From an uncultured Blautia sp. (GTDB taxonomy: Bacteria > Bacillota > Clostridia > Lachnospirales > Lachnospiraceae): 36,012 bases of DNA. The stretch lies in assembly GCA_934394545.1 (NCBI GenBank), contig CAKRRG010000029.1, positions 1 through 36,012 of the forward strand. Direction: 5' to 3'. Under the pieces are notes generated by a model, which did not search any database, was not told where the DNA came from, and worked only from the letters and a program-made list of their open reading frames with translations. Of this stretch, positions 8,467 to 17,810 are shown piece after piece. A program made the translations under genes and the position numbers. Every line of letters starts with the position of its first letter. The stretch's first letter is position 1.

Positions 8467-10429
8467 TGTTGTTGTATTTGCAGGCACCACAGAGGGCTGT
8501 GAAATATGCAGCTTTCTGGCAAGGCATAAGGTAAGTGTGCTTGCGTGTGTTGCTACGGATTATGGCAGTAAATCTTTAAAAGAAGATCAATACCTGAAAG
8601 TTCATGCCGGGCGTCTTACAGAACCGGAGATGGAAGAATTGCTAAAGGAGTCTGCGCCTGATCTGGTGTTGGATGCAACGCATCCTTACGCTGCCCAGGT
8701 GACAGAGAACATACGCATTGCCTGCTCAAACACAGGATTTTCCTATGAACGTGTATTACGGGCAGCAGGCGCCCACCAGGACAAGGCTGTTTATGTGGAG
8801 AACACAGAGGCTGCGGTAAGCTTTCTGGAGGGAACTACAGGAAATATCCTGCTTACCACAGGCAGTAAGGAACTGGGAAAATTTACGGCTTTAAGAGATG
8901 CCAAAGAGAGAATCTATGCCCGTGTTTTGTCCTTGCCTTCTGTTATGGAGGCTTGTAAGGCATTGGGATTCGAGGGCAAGCATCTCATCGGCATGCAGGG
9001 GCCTTTTTCCAGGGAATTGAATGAGGCCATGCTTCATCAGTACGATTGCAGATATCTTGTAACAAAGGATACAGGAAAGGCAGGGGGCTTTCAGGAGAAA
9101 ATGGATGCAGCACTTGCCTGCGATGTGATTCCTGTTATAATCGGCAGACCATTGCAGGAGTCAGGACTTTCCGTGGCAGAATGTAAGCATATGCTGCAAG
9201 AAAGGTTTGGACTTACAATGAAACCCCATATTACACTTCTTGGAATCGGTATGGGCAGTGAACAAACCCTTACAATCCAAGGGAAAAAAGCGGTTCAGAA
9301 GGCAGATCTGATCATTGGTGCCAGAAGGATGGCAGATGCTGTCCGTGAATCAGGGCAGCCGGTAGTGTATGAATATCGCAGTGATGTGATTGCTGACTAT
9401 ATTAAGAATCACCCGGAATATGAGAATATTGTTATCGCATTGTCAGGAGATGTAGGATTTTACAGTGGCGCAAGAAAGCTTCTGGATTCGTTGAAGGGTC
9501 AGGATGTGGAGGTTTTGTGTGGGATCTCTTCTGTAGTATATTTTATGTCCAGGATCGGATTGTCCTGGGACGATGCAGTGATCACCAGCGCACACGGCAA
9601 AAACTGTAATCTGCTCTCCCTGATCAGGCACACTCAAAAGGTCTTTTCCATTCTGGGGACAGGAAGTGCAGTAGCAGAGCTTGCCCGGAAGCTGGTAAGC
9701 TATCAGATGGGAGATGTGCTTCTTTATGTGGGTGAGAATCTTTCTTATCCAGATGAAAAGATTTTCCGGGAAAAGGCCGGTAATCTGGTTTCTTATGAGG
9801 GTCAGGCCTTAAGCGTTGTTTGTGCTTATAATGAAAACCCGGAGCAGCCTTTTTCCACGCATGGTATCCCGGATGAGGAATTTATCCGTGGGAAAGCACC
9901 TATGACGAAGGAAGAGGTGCGATGTGTGTCCCTTTCCAAATTAAGACTTCACAGGGATTCTGTGTGTTATGATGTAGGAGCCGGAACCGGTTCGGTTTCA
10001 GTGGAGATGGCGCTTCGGGCGGATCAGGGTCAGGTTTTTGCAATTGAAAAAAAGGAAGAAGCTGTGGAGCTTCTTTATGAAAACAAACAGAAGTTTGCAG
10101 TGGATAATCTGGAAATTATAAAAGGTGAGGCACCACAGGCTCTCAAGGAACTGCCGGCACCTACTCATGGATTCATTGGCGGATCTTCAGGAAATCTGAA
10201 GGAAATCGTGGCTCTTCTTCTGGAGAAGAATCAGGATGTGAGAATCGTGATAAATTGTATTACTCTGGAAACCATCAGTGAAGCATTGGATGTGCTTAAG
10301 GAATATGAGTTCGCAGATCGTGAAGTGGTGCAGCTCGCAGCATCCAGATCCAAGGAGCTTGGAAGATATCACCTGATGATGGGGGAGAATCCAATCTACA
10401 TCATTACCTGCCAGAATCCTCAAAAATAA
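8459..10429 (+). CDS. cbiJET: Fused cobalt-precorrin-6A reductase / C5- and C15-methyltransferase (CbiJ-CbiE-CbiT)
   Basis: One 656-aa chain contains three consecutive activities. Residues about 1-245 are CbiJ, the NAD(P)H-dependent cobalt-precorrin-6A reductase (VFAGTTEG near the start, DATHPYAAQVTENI, GMQGPFSRELNEAM). Residues about 254-460 are CbiE (LLGIGMGSEQTLT, ADLIIGARRM, ALSGDVGFYSGARKL). Residues about 475-655 are CbiT, a Rossmann-type methyltransferase-decarboxylase with PMTKEEVR and the SAM loop DVGAGTGSVSVEMA near residue 506. CbiE methylates C-5; CbiT methylates C-15 and decarboxylates the C-12 acetate. CbiE-CbiT fusions are common; adding CbiJ to the front is less common. It starts at ATG 8459, overlapping cbiH by 8 bp. 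Confidence 0.94.
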   Translation: MSDVVVFAGTTEGCEICSFLARHKVSVLACVATDYGSKSLKEDQYLKVHAGRLTEPEMEELLKESAPDLVLDATHPYAAQVTENIRIACSNTGFSYERVLRAAGAHQDKAVYVENTEAAVSFLEGTTGNILLTTGSKELGKFTALRDAKERIYARVLSLPSVMEACKALGFEGKHLIGMQGPFSRELNEAMLHQYDCRYLVTKDTGKAGGFQEKMDAALACDVIPVIIGRPLQESGLSVAECKHMLQERFGLTMKPHITLLGIGMGSEQTLTIQGKKAVQKADLIIGARRMADAVRESGQPVVYEYRSDVIADYIKNHPEYENIVIALSGDVGFYSGARKLLDSLKGQDVEVLCGISSVVYFMSRIGLSWDDAVITSAHGKNCNLLSLIRHTQKVFSILGTGSAVAELARKLVSYQMGDVLLYVGENLSYPDEKIFREKAGNLVSYEGQALSVVCAYNENPEQPFSTHGIPDEEFIRGKAPMTKEEVRCVSLSKLRLHRDSVCYDVGAGTGSVSVEMALRADQGQVFAIEKKEEAVELLYENKQKFAVDNLEIIKGEAPQALKELPAPTHGFIGGSSGNLKEIVALLLEKNQDVRIVINCITLETISEALDVLKEYEFADREVVQLAASRSKELGRYHLMMGENPIYIITCQNPQK

Positions 10430-10479
10430 CAGGCTAAGAATTACAGACCAGATGAATATGGAAAGGCAAGGAGAAAACC

Positions 10480-11955
10480 ATGGAAAAAAGAATACCCAGG
10501 ATCCTGCTTGCGGCAGGAGCCAGCGGAAGCGGAAAAACCCTTCTTACCTGTGGCCTTTTGCAGGTGTTGGTGAACAGAGGAAAAAATACGGTTTCTTTTA
10601 AATGTGGCCCGGATTATATTGATCCCATGTTTCACACGCAGGTTATCGGTACCAGATCCCGCAACCTGGACACCTTTTTTACCGGAGAAGAGCTTACCAG
10701 ACAGCTTTTCGTGAAAAACAGTACAGACTGTGAAATCGCAGTGATGGAAGGTGTTATGGGCTTTTATGATGGTGTGGCAGGAACTACCACCCAGGCAAGT
10801 GCCTATGATCTTGCCAGGGTTACAGATACGCCTGTTATTCTGATCGTAAACAGCAAGGGAATGAGTGTTTCCCTTGCTGCCTATATAAAGGGCTTTATGG
10901 AGTATAAAAAGGACAGCCATATAAAGGGTGTGATCTTTAATCAGATGTCTCCGATGTTGTATCCCAGGATGAAGAAGCTGGTGGAAGAAGAGCTTCCGAT
11001 CAAGGTGCTGGGGTATGTGCCAAGGGTGGAAGATTGTGTGATAGAAAGCAGACACCTTGGGCTGGTACTGCCGGAGGAAATTCCGGAACTGAAGGAGCGG
11101 CTGCAAAAGCTGGCACAGGTGCTTGAGGGAAGTCTGGAAATAGAAGAAATATTGAAACTGGCAGAAGAAGCACCGACAGTAGAGTATAAGAAAGAGGAGC
11201 ATTCCATATTTAACTGGAAATGTGGTGAAAGGCTTCGGATCGGTCTTGCCAGGGACGAAGCGTTCTGCTTCTTCTATGAGGATAATCTGGATCTCCTTCG
11301 TTCTATGGGGGCTGAATTGGTTCCCTTTTCCCCTATACATGACAGACATTTGCCAGAGCAGCTGGATGGACTTCTTCTCTATGGCGGTTACCCGGAATTA
11401 TATGGAAGGGAATTAGAGGATAATATTTCCATGCGAAGAGAAATCGGGGAAGCGCTAAAGGGCAAAATGCCCTGCCTTGCAGAATGTGGGGGCTTTATGT
11501 ATCTTCATCAGGAAATGGAAGGTATGGATGGCGCTTTCTATGAAATGGCAGGTAGTATTCCGGGAAAAGTGTGGAGAACGAAGCAGCTTACCCGCTTTGG
11601 ATACATTACTTTGGAGCAGAATACGGAAATAGAACAGAAAATCCCGGTTCTGGGACAGGCAGAGCTTGGCATTAGCCCTGCTCATGAATTTCACTATTTT
11701 GACTCGGAAAACTGCGGCAATACCTTTCATGCTTCCAAACCGGGAAGCAAACGTGGCTGGGATTGCATACATGGCACAGACCATCTGCTGGCTGGTTTTC
11801 CACATTTGTATTATTATGCAAACCCGCGGATCCCACAGGCATTTCTGGAAAAATGCCTGGAATATAAAGATGTTGGGGTCAAAAATTTTTTTGACCCCTT
11901 TGATACCAGATTGCTACGTGCTTTGCACTCCCGCAATCTTCAAAAACATTCGTAA
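10480..11955 (+). CDS. cbiA: Cobyrinate a,c-diamide synthase with an element-derived C-terminal tail
   Basis: ATP- and glutamine-dependent amidation of the a and c acetate side chains of cobyrinate. The N-terminal ATPase domain has the P-loop AAGASGSGKTLL. The C-terminal class I glutaminase-like domain has AECGGFMYLH with nucleophile C336 and the later PHLYYYANP block. At 491 aa it is longer than the roughly 450-465 usual in this family. The extra part, residues 466-491, is encoded by the inverted-repeat element that begins at 11875, so the element supplied the current stop codon. All catalytic parts lie before it and the enzyme is probably functional. ATG 10480 is preceded by AAGGAGA. Confidence 0.93.
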   Translation: MEKRIPRILLAAGASGSGKTLLTCGLLQVLVNRGKNTVSFKCGPDYIDPMFHTQVIGTRSRNLDTFFTGEELTRQLFVKNSTDCEIAVMEGVMGFYDGVAGTTTQASAYDLARVTDTPVILIVNSKGMSVSLAAYIKGFMEYKKDSHIKGVIFNQMSPMLYPRMKKLVEEELPIKVLGYVPRVEDCVIESRHLGLVLPEEIPELKERLQKLAQVLEGSLEIEEILKLAEEAPTVEYKKEEHSIFNWKCGERLRIGLARDEAFCFFYEDNLDLLRSMGAELVPFSPIHDRHLPEQLDGLLLYGGYPELYGRELEDNISMRREIGEALKGKMPCLAECGGFMYLHQEMEGMDGAFYEMAGSIPGKVWRTKQLTRFGYITLEQNTEIEQKIPVLGQAELGISPAHEFHYFDSENCGNTFHASKPGSKRGWDCIHGTDHLLAGFPHLYYYANPRIPQAFLEKCLEYKDVGVKNFFDPFDTRLLRALHSRNLQKHS

Positions 11956-12073
11956 TCCGCTCATTTTTCTTCGAAAAATGGCTACTTACTCATGTTTTTG
12001 GCGGGTCAAGAGGTCAAAAATCCTCTTGCAAGCGAGCTTGCATCGGCTTTTTGACCTTTTGACCCTGGTATCA
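11875..12073. repeat. Multi-hairpin repeat-like element at the cbiA/cbiB junction
   Basis: Nested perfect or near-perfect inverted repeats fill about 200 bp. An 11-bp hairpin (GGGGTCAAAAA, 11875-11885 with 11888-11898). An enclosing pair TGATACCAG (11901-11909) with CTGGTATCA (12065-12073). Inside are AGATTGC/GCAATCT (11908-11914, 11933-11939) enclosing GTGC-TTT-GCAC; CAAAAACAT/ATGTTTTTG (11941-11949, 11992-12000) enclosing CATTTTT/AAAAATG (11962-11968, 11974-11980); and an 18-bp pair with one mismatch (12003-12020, 12048-12065) enclosing TGCAAGC/GCTTGCA (12027-12033, 12036-12042). The layout suggests a small non-autonomous mobile or REP-like element, or a structured RNA. It carries no gene of its own. 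Confidence 0.8.
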
Positions 12074-12122
12074 TCATCATATAAAGAAACAGTAAGAGAA
12101 TAAGAAGTAAGGAGTTACAAAA

Positions 12123-13091
12123 ATGATACGATTATTAACGCTTCCGGCAGGGTTTATTCTTGACCTGCTTATGGGAGATCCAAGATGGTTATATCATCCT
12201 GTATGTCTCATCGGAAATTTAATCAGTATGCTGGAAAAGGGAATCCGGAAAATTTTTCCGAAAACAGAGAAAGGAGAGCTGGCAGGAGGCATTCTGGAGG
12301 TAATCCTTGTGTGCCTGCTTACCTTTGGCATTCCTTATTTTGTGATGCATCTGCTGTATAACTGGAATTTCTGGGCTGGTTTTGTGCTGGAAACGTTCTG
12401 GTGCGGACAATTGCTTGCAACGAAATCCTTGAAGACTGAGAGCATGAAGGTTTATGACCGTCTGAAAAACGGAACTATAGAGGAAGCCCGTTATGCAGTT
12501 TCCATGATCGTAGGACGTGATACCCAGGAGCTTTCAGAGATTGGCGTGACGAAGGCAGCAGTGGAGACGATTGCAGAAAATTCTTCTGACGGAATCATTG
12601 CGCCCATGCTTTATATGGCAATTGGCGGAATTCCTCTGATGTTTTTGTATAAAGGTATCAATACTATGGATTCCATGCTTGGGTATAAAAATGAGAAATA
12701 TCTGTATTTCGGAAGATGCGCAGCGAAGCTTGATGATGTGGCAAATTATATACCGGCAAGGATTTCCGGCTGGCTGATGGCACTGTCTACGGTTTTTGTG
12801 GGACTGAATACCAAAAATGCTGTGAAAATATACAGAAGAGACCGCCGTAACCACGCAAGCCCCAATTCAGCCCAGACAGAGGCTGCAATGGCAGGTGCTT
12901 TGGATGTGCAGCTTGCAGGAAATGCCTGCTATTTTGGAAAATTATACGAAAAACCAACCATAGGAGATCCTGTCCGTCCGGTGGAAATTGAGGATATACC
13001 AAGAGCGAATAAACTGCTTTATGCTACCTGTATTGCCGGGGCAGTTTTGTTTCTTGGTGTGCGTGTACTTTTGAAAATCTGGCTTAAATAA
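12123..13091 (+). CDS. cbiB: Adenosylcobinamide-phosphate synthase (membrane)
   Basis: Attaches (R)-1-amino-2-propanol O-2-phosphate to adenosylcobyric acid at the membrane, giving adenosylcobinamide phosphate. The 322-aa protein is polytopic. It shows the family stretches LDLLMGDPRWLYHPV near the N-terminus, VGRDTQELSE, AVETIAENSSDGIIAPM and RRDRRNHASPNSAQTEAAMAG. It starts at ATG 12123 after a GGAG-containing leader, downstream of the repeat element. The element lies in the transcript between cbiA and cbiB and may alter cbiB expression. The next gene, cobD, makes its aminopropanol-phosphate substrate. Confidence 0.95.
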   Translation: MIRLLTLPAGFILDLLMGDPRWLYHPVCLIGNLISMLEKGIRKIFPKTEKGELAGGILEVILVCLLTFGIPYFVMHLLYNWNFWAGFVLETFWCGQLLATKSLKTESMKVYDRLKNGTIEEARYAVSMIVGRDTQELSEIGVTKAAVETIAENSSDGIIAPMLYMAIGGIPLMFLYKGINTMDSMLGYKNEKYLYFGRCAAKLDDVANYIPARISGWLMALSTVFVGLNTKNAVKIYRRDRRNHASPNSAQTEAAMAGALDVQLAGNACYFGKLYEKPTIGDPVRPVEIEDIPRANKLLYATCIAGAVLFLGVRVLLKIWLK

Positions 13092-14144
13092 ATGGAGACA
13101 ACAATGGAAAAACACATACATGGCGGTGATGTCTATCATCACCAGGGATGCATTGACTTCTCTGCAAACTGCAATCCCCTTGGTACCCCGGAGGGAATCA
13201 AAAGGGCTATTATGAAAAGTCTGGAGCATATAAACGACTATCCTCAGGTTGGTTATTCTCCATTGAAACAGGCAATTGCAGAATATGAAAAAACGAAACC
13301 GGATCAGGTGATCTGTGGAAACGGGGCGGCTGAGGTGATCTTTTCCCTTTGCCGGGCGGTAAATCCCAGAAGAGCCCTTGTGCCGGCGCCAACCTTTGCA
13401 GAGTATCAGCAGGCTTTATACAGTGTAAATTGTCAGGTGGATTTTTTCCCTTTAGATGAGAAAAAACAGTTTGTATTAGATGAGAGCTTTGTACAGGCGC
13501 TGACACCGGAGCTTGATCTGATTTTTCTCTGCAATCCCAATAATCCCACTGGCATTCTGACGGAAAAGCCATTACTGGAAAAAATCCTGAAACGCTGCCG
13601 GGAGCTTGATATTATCATGGCAGTGGACGAATGCTTCCTGGATTTCGTTCCGTCACCGGAGCAATATACGTTGAAGGAGTATCTGGAAACCTGTGATCAT
13701 CTGTTTCTTCTGAAAGCCTTTACCAAGCGCTATGCAATGGCTGGAGTACGGCTTGGTTATGGGCTTTGCGGGAATAAGGGACTTTTGGAAAAAATGGAAA
13801 GTATGTGCCAGCCCTGGAATGTTTCTTCCGTGGCACAGGCAGCCGGTCTGGCAGCTTTGCAGGAAGGGGAATATGTAGAAAGGGGACGCCAGGTGACTTT
13901 TAAGGAGCTGGCTTATCTGAAAAAAGAATTAGCAGCTCTTGGCTATCAGGTTTATCCATCTCAGGCAAATTATGTTTTTTTTACAGGTCCACAGGATTTG
14001 TATGAAAAACTGGAGCAGAAAAAAATCCTGATCCGGGATTGCAGCAATTATACAGGACTTTCCAAAGGCTACTATAGGGTGGCAGTAAAGAATCACCAGG
14101 ATAATCAGCAGTTTATTAACGCTCTGAAAGAAATCAGGCAATAG
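13092..14144 (+). CDS. cobD: L-threonine-O-3-phosphate decarboxylase
   Basis: A PLP enzyme that decarboxylates L-threonine O-3-phosphate to (R)-1-amino-2-propanol O-2-phosphate, the linker joined by CbiB. It is an aminotransferase fold type I protein of 350 aa. [28 protein letters not shown] and the Schiff-base lysine K212 in [18 protein letters not shown] are visible. Histidinol-phosphate aminotransferase is a close relative, but the N-terminal HGGDVY and the position between cbiB and cbiP favour CobD. The first ATG (13092) abuts the cbiB stop codon. ATG 13104 (MEKHIHGG) is an alternative that would use GGAGA at 13095-13099. Confidence 0.92.
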   Translation: METTMEKHIHGGDVYHHQGCIDFSANCNPLGTPEGIKRAIMKSLEHINDYPQVGYSPLKQAIAEYEKTKPDQVICGNGAAEVIFSLCRAVNPRRALVPAPTFAEYQQALYSVNCQVDFFPLDEKKQFVLDESFVQALTPELDLIFLCNPNNPTGILTEKPLLEKILKRCRELDIIMAVDECFLDFVPSPEQYTLKEYLETCDHLFLLKAFTKRYAMAGVRLGYGLCGNKGLLEKMESMCQPWNVSSVAQAAGLAALQEGEYVERGRQVTFKELAYLKKELAALGYQVYPSQANYVFFTGPQDLYEKLEQKKILIRDCSNYTGLSKGYYRVAVKNHQDNQQFINALKEIRQ

Positions 14145-14169
14145 AAAGATACAAGAGGAGGAACACATT

Positions 14170-15678
14170 TTGGCAAAAGCAATCATGGTGCAGGGGACAA
14201 TGTCCAATGCTGGAAAAAGCCTTCTGGCAGCTGGCCTTTGCAGAATTTTTAAGCAGGACGGGTACCGGGTGGCACCTTTTAAGTCCCAGAATATGGCACT
14301 GAATTCTTTTATCACAAAAGAAGGGCTGGAAATGGGACGTGCCCAGGTGATGCAGGCAGAAGCAGCCGGAATTGCGCCTTCTGTTCTGATGAATCCTGTT
14401 CTTTTAAAGCCTACAAATGATGTAGGTTCCCAGGTGATCGTAAACGGTGAGGTGCTTGGAAACATGAGTGCCAGGGATTATTTCAAATATAAGAAAAAAC
14501 TGGTGCCGGATATTCTGAAGGCTTACAATGCCCTTGCGGCAGAAAATGATATTATTGTTATAGAAGGGGCTGGAAGTCCGGCGGAAATCAACCTGAAAAG
14601 TGATGATATTGTAAATATGGGGATGGCAAAAATGGCGAAGGCCCCGGTGCTTCTGGTAGGAGATATTGACCGCGGCGGTGTTTTTGCCCAGTTGATCGGA
14701 ACGGTCATGCTTCTGGAAGAAGATGAGAAGGAGATGGTAAAAGGCCTGATCATCAATAAATTCCGTGGAGACAAAACCATTCTGGATCCCGGGGTGGAAA
14801 TGCTGGAGGCGAGAAGTGGCATTCCGGTGGTAGGTGTGGCTCCTTATCTGAATATACAGGTAGAAGATGAGGACAGTCTGACGGAACGTTTTGAGACAAA
14901 CCGGACAGTAGACCTGATTGACATTGCAGTGATCCGGGTGCCCAGAATTTCGAATTTCACAGATTTTAATCCCTTGGAGAGCATCCAGGGAGTTTCCCTT
15001 CGTTATGTAAAAAATCCAGCTGAACTAGGCAATCCGGATATGATCATTCTGCCTGGAACCAAGAACACAATGGAAGATCTTTTGTGGATGCGGGAAAATG
15101 GTCTGGAGGCGTTGATTTTGAAAGAGGCTGCGAAAGGAAAGTTGATTTTTGGAATCTGCGGTGGCTATCAGATGATGGGCGAGACTTTAAGCGATCCCTA
15201 TGGAGTGGAAGCTGGTGGAACGATCAAAGGCATGGGTCTTCTTCCAATGGATACCGTTTTTGCAAAGAAAAAGACCAGAACCAGGGTAGAGGGTTCTTTT
15301 GGTCAGCTGACGGGTGCGTTTGCAAAGCTTAGTGATACTGCTCTGGAAGGATATGAGATCCATATGGGTGAGACTGCCCTGAAAGGAGATGCAAAGCCAT
15401 CTACCAGTATTCAGGATCGCGTAACCAAAGAGCGCAAGGCAGATGGTGCTTATCTTGACAATGTGTGCGGAACCTATGTCCACGGTGTTTTTGATAAAGA
15501 GGCAGTAGCGGAGGCAATTGTACAGATCATTGGAGAAAAGAAAGGACTGGACGTATCCGGAATGACTGGAATGGATTTTCAGGCCTTTAAGGAAACACAG
15601 TATGATATTCTGGCAGCAGAGCTTCGGAAACATCTGGATATGAAGAAGATATATGAAATCCTGGAAGAGGGGGTATAA
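14170..15678 (+). CDS. cbiP: Adenosylcobyric acid synthase (glutamine-hydrolysing)
   Basis: Amidates side chains b, d, e and g of adenosylcobyrinic a,c-diamide using glutamine and ATP. The start is TTG 14170, with GAGGAGG about 8 nt upstream, giving [17 protein letters not shown]. The P-loop-like GTMSNAGKS and [11 protein letters not shown] are diagnostic of CobQ/CbiP. The C-terminal glutaminase domain has the nucleophile in [11 protein letters not shown] and the histidine in GTYVHGVFD. The 502-aa length is typical. It is preceded by cobD (25 bp) and followed by cbiC after 2 bp. Confidence 0.96.
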   Translation: MAKAIMVQGTMSNAGKSLLAAGLCRIFKQDGYRVAPFKSQNMALNSFITKEGLEMGRAQVMQAEAAGIAPSVLMNPVLLKPTNDVGSQVIVNGEVLGNMSARDYFKYKKKLVPDILKAYNALAAENDIIVIEGAGSPAEINLKSDDIVNMGMAKMAKAPVLLVGDIDRGGVFAQLIGTVMLLEEDEKEMVKGLIINKFRGDKTILDPGVEMLEARSGIPVVGVAPYLNIQVEDEDSLTERFETNRTVDLIDIAVIRVPRISNFTDFNPLESIQGVSLRYVKNPAELGNPDMIILPGTKNTMEDLLWMRENGLEALILKEAAKGKLIFGICGGYQMMGETLSDPYGVEAGGTIKGMGLLPMDTVFAKKKTRTRVEGSFGQLTGAFAKLSDTALEGYEIHMGETALKGDAKPSTSIQDRVTKERKADGAYLDNVCGTYVHGVFDKEAVAEAIVQIIGEKKGLDVSGMTGMDFQAFKETQYDILAAELRKHLDMKKIYEILEEGV

Positions 15679-15680
15679 AT

Positions 15681-16322
15681 ATGAAGGTAGAACTGGAAAA
15701 TGTAAAACCAATGGACATAGAGAAAAGAAGCTTTGAGATTATTACAGAGGAGCTTGGGGATACCCCTCTGATCCCGGGAACAGAACTGGTGGTAAAGAGA
15801 TGTATTCATACAAGCGCGGATTTTGATTACGCGAAAAATCTTTGCTTTTCCGAAAACGCAGTGGAAAAAGCAATTCAGGCAATTAAAGCTGGCGCCTGTA
15901 TTGTAACCGATACCCAGATGGCAAAAGCAGGAATCAATAAGCGCGCCCTTGCCAGGTATGGCGGTGAGGTTTACTGCTTTATGTCAGATGAGGATGTTGC
16001 AAAGATTGCCAGAGAAAATGGTTCCACCCGCGCCACAGCCAGCATGGATAAAGCAGCCGGACTTGATAAAAAACTGATCTTTGCCATTGGAAATGCGCCA
16101 ACAGCTCTGGTACGGCTTTATGAACTGATCGAGGAAGGCAGGCTGGATCCGGAACTGATCATCGGTGTGCCGGTTGGCTTTGTGAATGTGGTGCAGTCCA
16201 AGGAACTGATCATGCACACAGATGTACCATATATTGTAGCCAGGGGACGAAAAGGCGGATCAAATATTGCAGCGTGCATCTGTAATGCCCTGCTGTATAT
16301 GATTGACAACAACCGGGGATAA
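15681..16322 (+). CDS. cbiC: Cobalt-precorrin-8 methylmutase
   Basis: Moves the methyl group from C-11 to C-12 to form cobyrinate, the step before CbiA. The 213-aa protein has the family IEKRSFEIITEELG start, VKRCIHTSADFDYA with the catalytic histidine, CIVTDTQMAKAGI, ALVRLYELIEEG, IIGVPVGFVNVVQSKE and RKGGSNIAACICNALL. ATG 15681 begins almost directly after the cbiP stop, with the ribosome site (GGAAGAGGGGG) inside the end of cbiP. It is the last gene of the operon and runs into the terminator at 16321. Confidence 0.96.
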   Translation: MKVELENVKPMDIEKRSFEIITEELGDTPLIPGTELVVKRCIHTSADFDYAKNLCFSENAVEKAIQAIKAGACIVTDTQMAKAGINKRALARYGGEVYCFMSDEDVAKIARENGSTRATASMDKAAGLDKKLIFAIGNAPTALVRLYELIEEGRLDPELIIGVPVGFVNVVQSKELIMHTDVPYIVARGRKGGSNIAACICNALLYMIDNNRG

Positions 16323-16374
16323 AAAACAGCGTATACTCTGTCTGTGGTAAATGGCAAAGTATACGCTGTTTTTT
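16321..16374. terminator. Bidirectional rho-independent terminator after cbiC
   Basis: AAAAAACAGCGTATAC (16321-16336) and its exact complement (16359-16374) form a 16-bp stem with a 22-nt loop. Six T residues end the plus-strand stem and six A residues begin it, so it works in both directions. It ends the cbi operon and the convergent MocR-type gene, whose stop codon it overlaps. Confidence 0.88.
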
Positions 16375-17701
16375 AGTTCAAAACTACAGACTTCAGCAGT
16401 TCGCAGGCTGGCACAAAATCCTGTACAGGCATGGAAGAACAGGACATAAGGATTGTCACAGTTTCCGGCGTTTCTTTTAAAATTTGTAAATGCAGGCTCT
16501 TTTTGAGAGCCTGTTTTTTTAATTCCTCACCATTTTTGTTACAAGGCAGGGTAAGGGCCAGACTGGTTCCGGCTGAACCAACCTGAATTTCACAGCCAGT
16601 GCCAAATACCTGGCGGACGGAGCTGCGAAGCTGCTTTAATTTGGAAGAATAGAGCCGCTTCAGTCTTCTGGTCTGGGCTGCAAGATGACCGTCCCGGATA
16701 AACTGGCACAGAGCAATCTGTTCGGCTTTAGACGCAGTCTGGTTATAATTTTGGGATTTTCTTTTGTAAGCCTCAAGAAGCTCCTGGGGAAGGATCATGA
16801 AGCTGATTCGGATAGAGGGCAGCAGCAATCTGGAAAAAGAACCGATGTAAATCACACCCTGTCCGCCGGAAAGTCCAAAAAGGGAAGGGGTAGGTTTCTG
16901 GAAATAAACAAATTCATTTTCAAAGTCATCCTCGATTACCAGATGTTTTTGTTCATCTGCGTATTTCAGAAGCTCCAGGCGGCGTTTTACCGGCATGATC
17001 TCGCCCCATTTTGTCATATGTGCTGGGGAAACATAGACTACATCGCAGTCTTTGTCACGATAATGGATCTCATATCCATAGTCTCCCAAAATAGTACTTC
17101 CATGAACGAAAGAAGGATTTGGAAAGGATACCTGGTGAAATTCCGGATATACTTCATGGATAAGAGGACAGAGAATCTGCAGCAGACTCTGAAAACTGGC
17201 GCCCACTACAATGTCATCCGGGGAACAAAGAATGTTTCGCCTCTCTCGGATATAATCAGACAAAGTTTCCCGGAAATCCACTTCCCCCTGGGGTTCGCCG
17301 TAGGTCAGCATACGTTCATTCTGACGGAGGGCACTTTTCATGTAGCGGCTCCACAGATCGAAACGGAAGCTTTCTTTGTCTACACCTGAGGAAGCCAGGT
17401 CATAGCGATAGTGTGTGGTATTGTGTCTGCCGCACTGATCGCTTTTGGGCTGATGGGAGGCAATTTCTGTTACATAGTAGCCGCTTTGTGCTTTTGCCAT
17501 AATATAGCCATCTGCAGCAAGCTGGAGATAAGCTGTCTCAATGGTAGTCCGGGAAAGCTTCAGTTCCTGGGAGCATTTGCGCAGGGAAGGCATTTTGCTG
17601 CCAGGTGTCATTTTCACATCCAGGATCAGCCTTCGGTAGTATTCGTATACTTCCATATAAAGATGTGTTGTTCGGTTTTTATTTTTGGAAATGTCTAACA
17701 T
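16373..17701 (-). CDS. MocR/PdxR-like GntR regulator with aminotransferase-like domain, PLP lysine replaced
   Basis: The 442-aa protein has an N-terminal winged helix of the GntR family (about residues 12-80: YRRLILDVKMTPGSKMPSLR, then LSRTTIETAYLQLAADGYI). A fold type I aminotransferase-like domain follows. PdxR-type regulators bind PLP as an internal aldimine and control vitamin B6 genes. Here the usual lysine of the SFSK motif is arginine (R291 in YIGSFSRLLLPSIRISF), while the aspartate of VIEDDFENEFVY (D259) is kept. It is divergent from a B6 kinase gene with a 109-bp gap, so it probably regulates that gene and itself. The minus-strand ribosome site is GAGGGG, 8 nt before ATG 17701. Confidence 0.88.
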   Translation of the reverse strand: MLDISKNKNRTTHLYMEVYEYYRRLILDVKMTPGSKMPSLRKCSQELKLSRTTIETAYLQLAADGYIMAKAQSGYYVTEIASHQPKSDQCGRHNTTHYRYDLASSGVDKESFRFDLWSRYMKSALRQNERMLTYGEPQGEVDFRETLSDYIRERRNILCSPDDIVVGASFQSLLQILCPLIHEVYPEFHQVSFPNPSFVHGSTILGDYGYEIHYRDKDCDVVYVSPAHMTKWGEIMPVKRRLELLKYADEQKHLVIEDDFENEFVYFQKPTPSLFGLSGGQGVIYIGSFSRLLLPSIRISFMILPQELLEAYKRKSQNYNQTASKAEQIALCQFIRDGHLAAQTRRLKRLYSSKLKQLRSSVRQVFGTGCEIQVGSAGTSLALTLPCNKNGEELKKQALKKSLHLQILKETPETVTILMSCSSMPVQDFVPACELLKSVVLN

Positions 17702-17762
17702 AAAACTGTCCCCTCTAAAAAACTTAAATTTGGATATTTCTGTACATACACTTAGGTGATAT

Positions 17763-17790
17763 TCTACAGTATAAACGAAAATTTTACAAT
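17763..17790 (+). promoter_or_regulatory. Possible promoter of the B6 kinase gene
   Basis: TCTACA (17763-17768) and TACAAT (17785-17790) with a 16-bp spacer lie just upstream of the kinase gene, in the divergent gap where a MocR-type regulator would be expected to bind. The match is only moderate, and no clear direct-repeat operator was recognised by eye. Confidence 0.35.
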
Positions 17791-17810
17791 AGAAATCAGG
17801 AGTGATACAT

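Noticed and set aside
10441..11349. 302-aa minus-strand frame opposite cbiA
   Set aside because: Antisense to cbiA, whose P-loop and glutaminase motifs are clear; the composition is that of a shadow frame.
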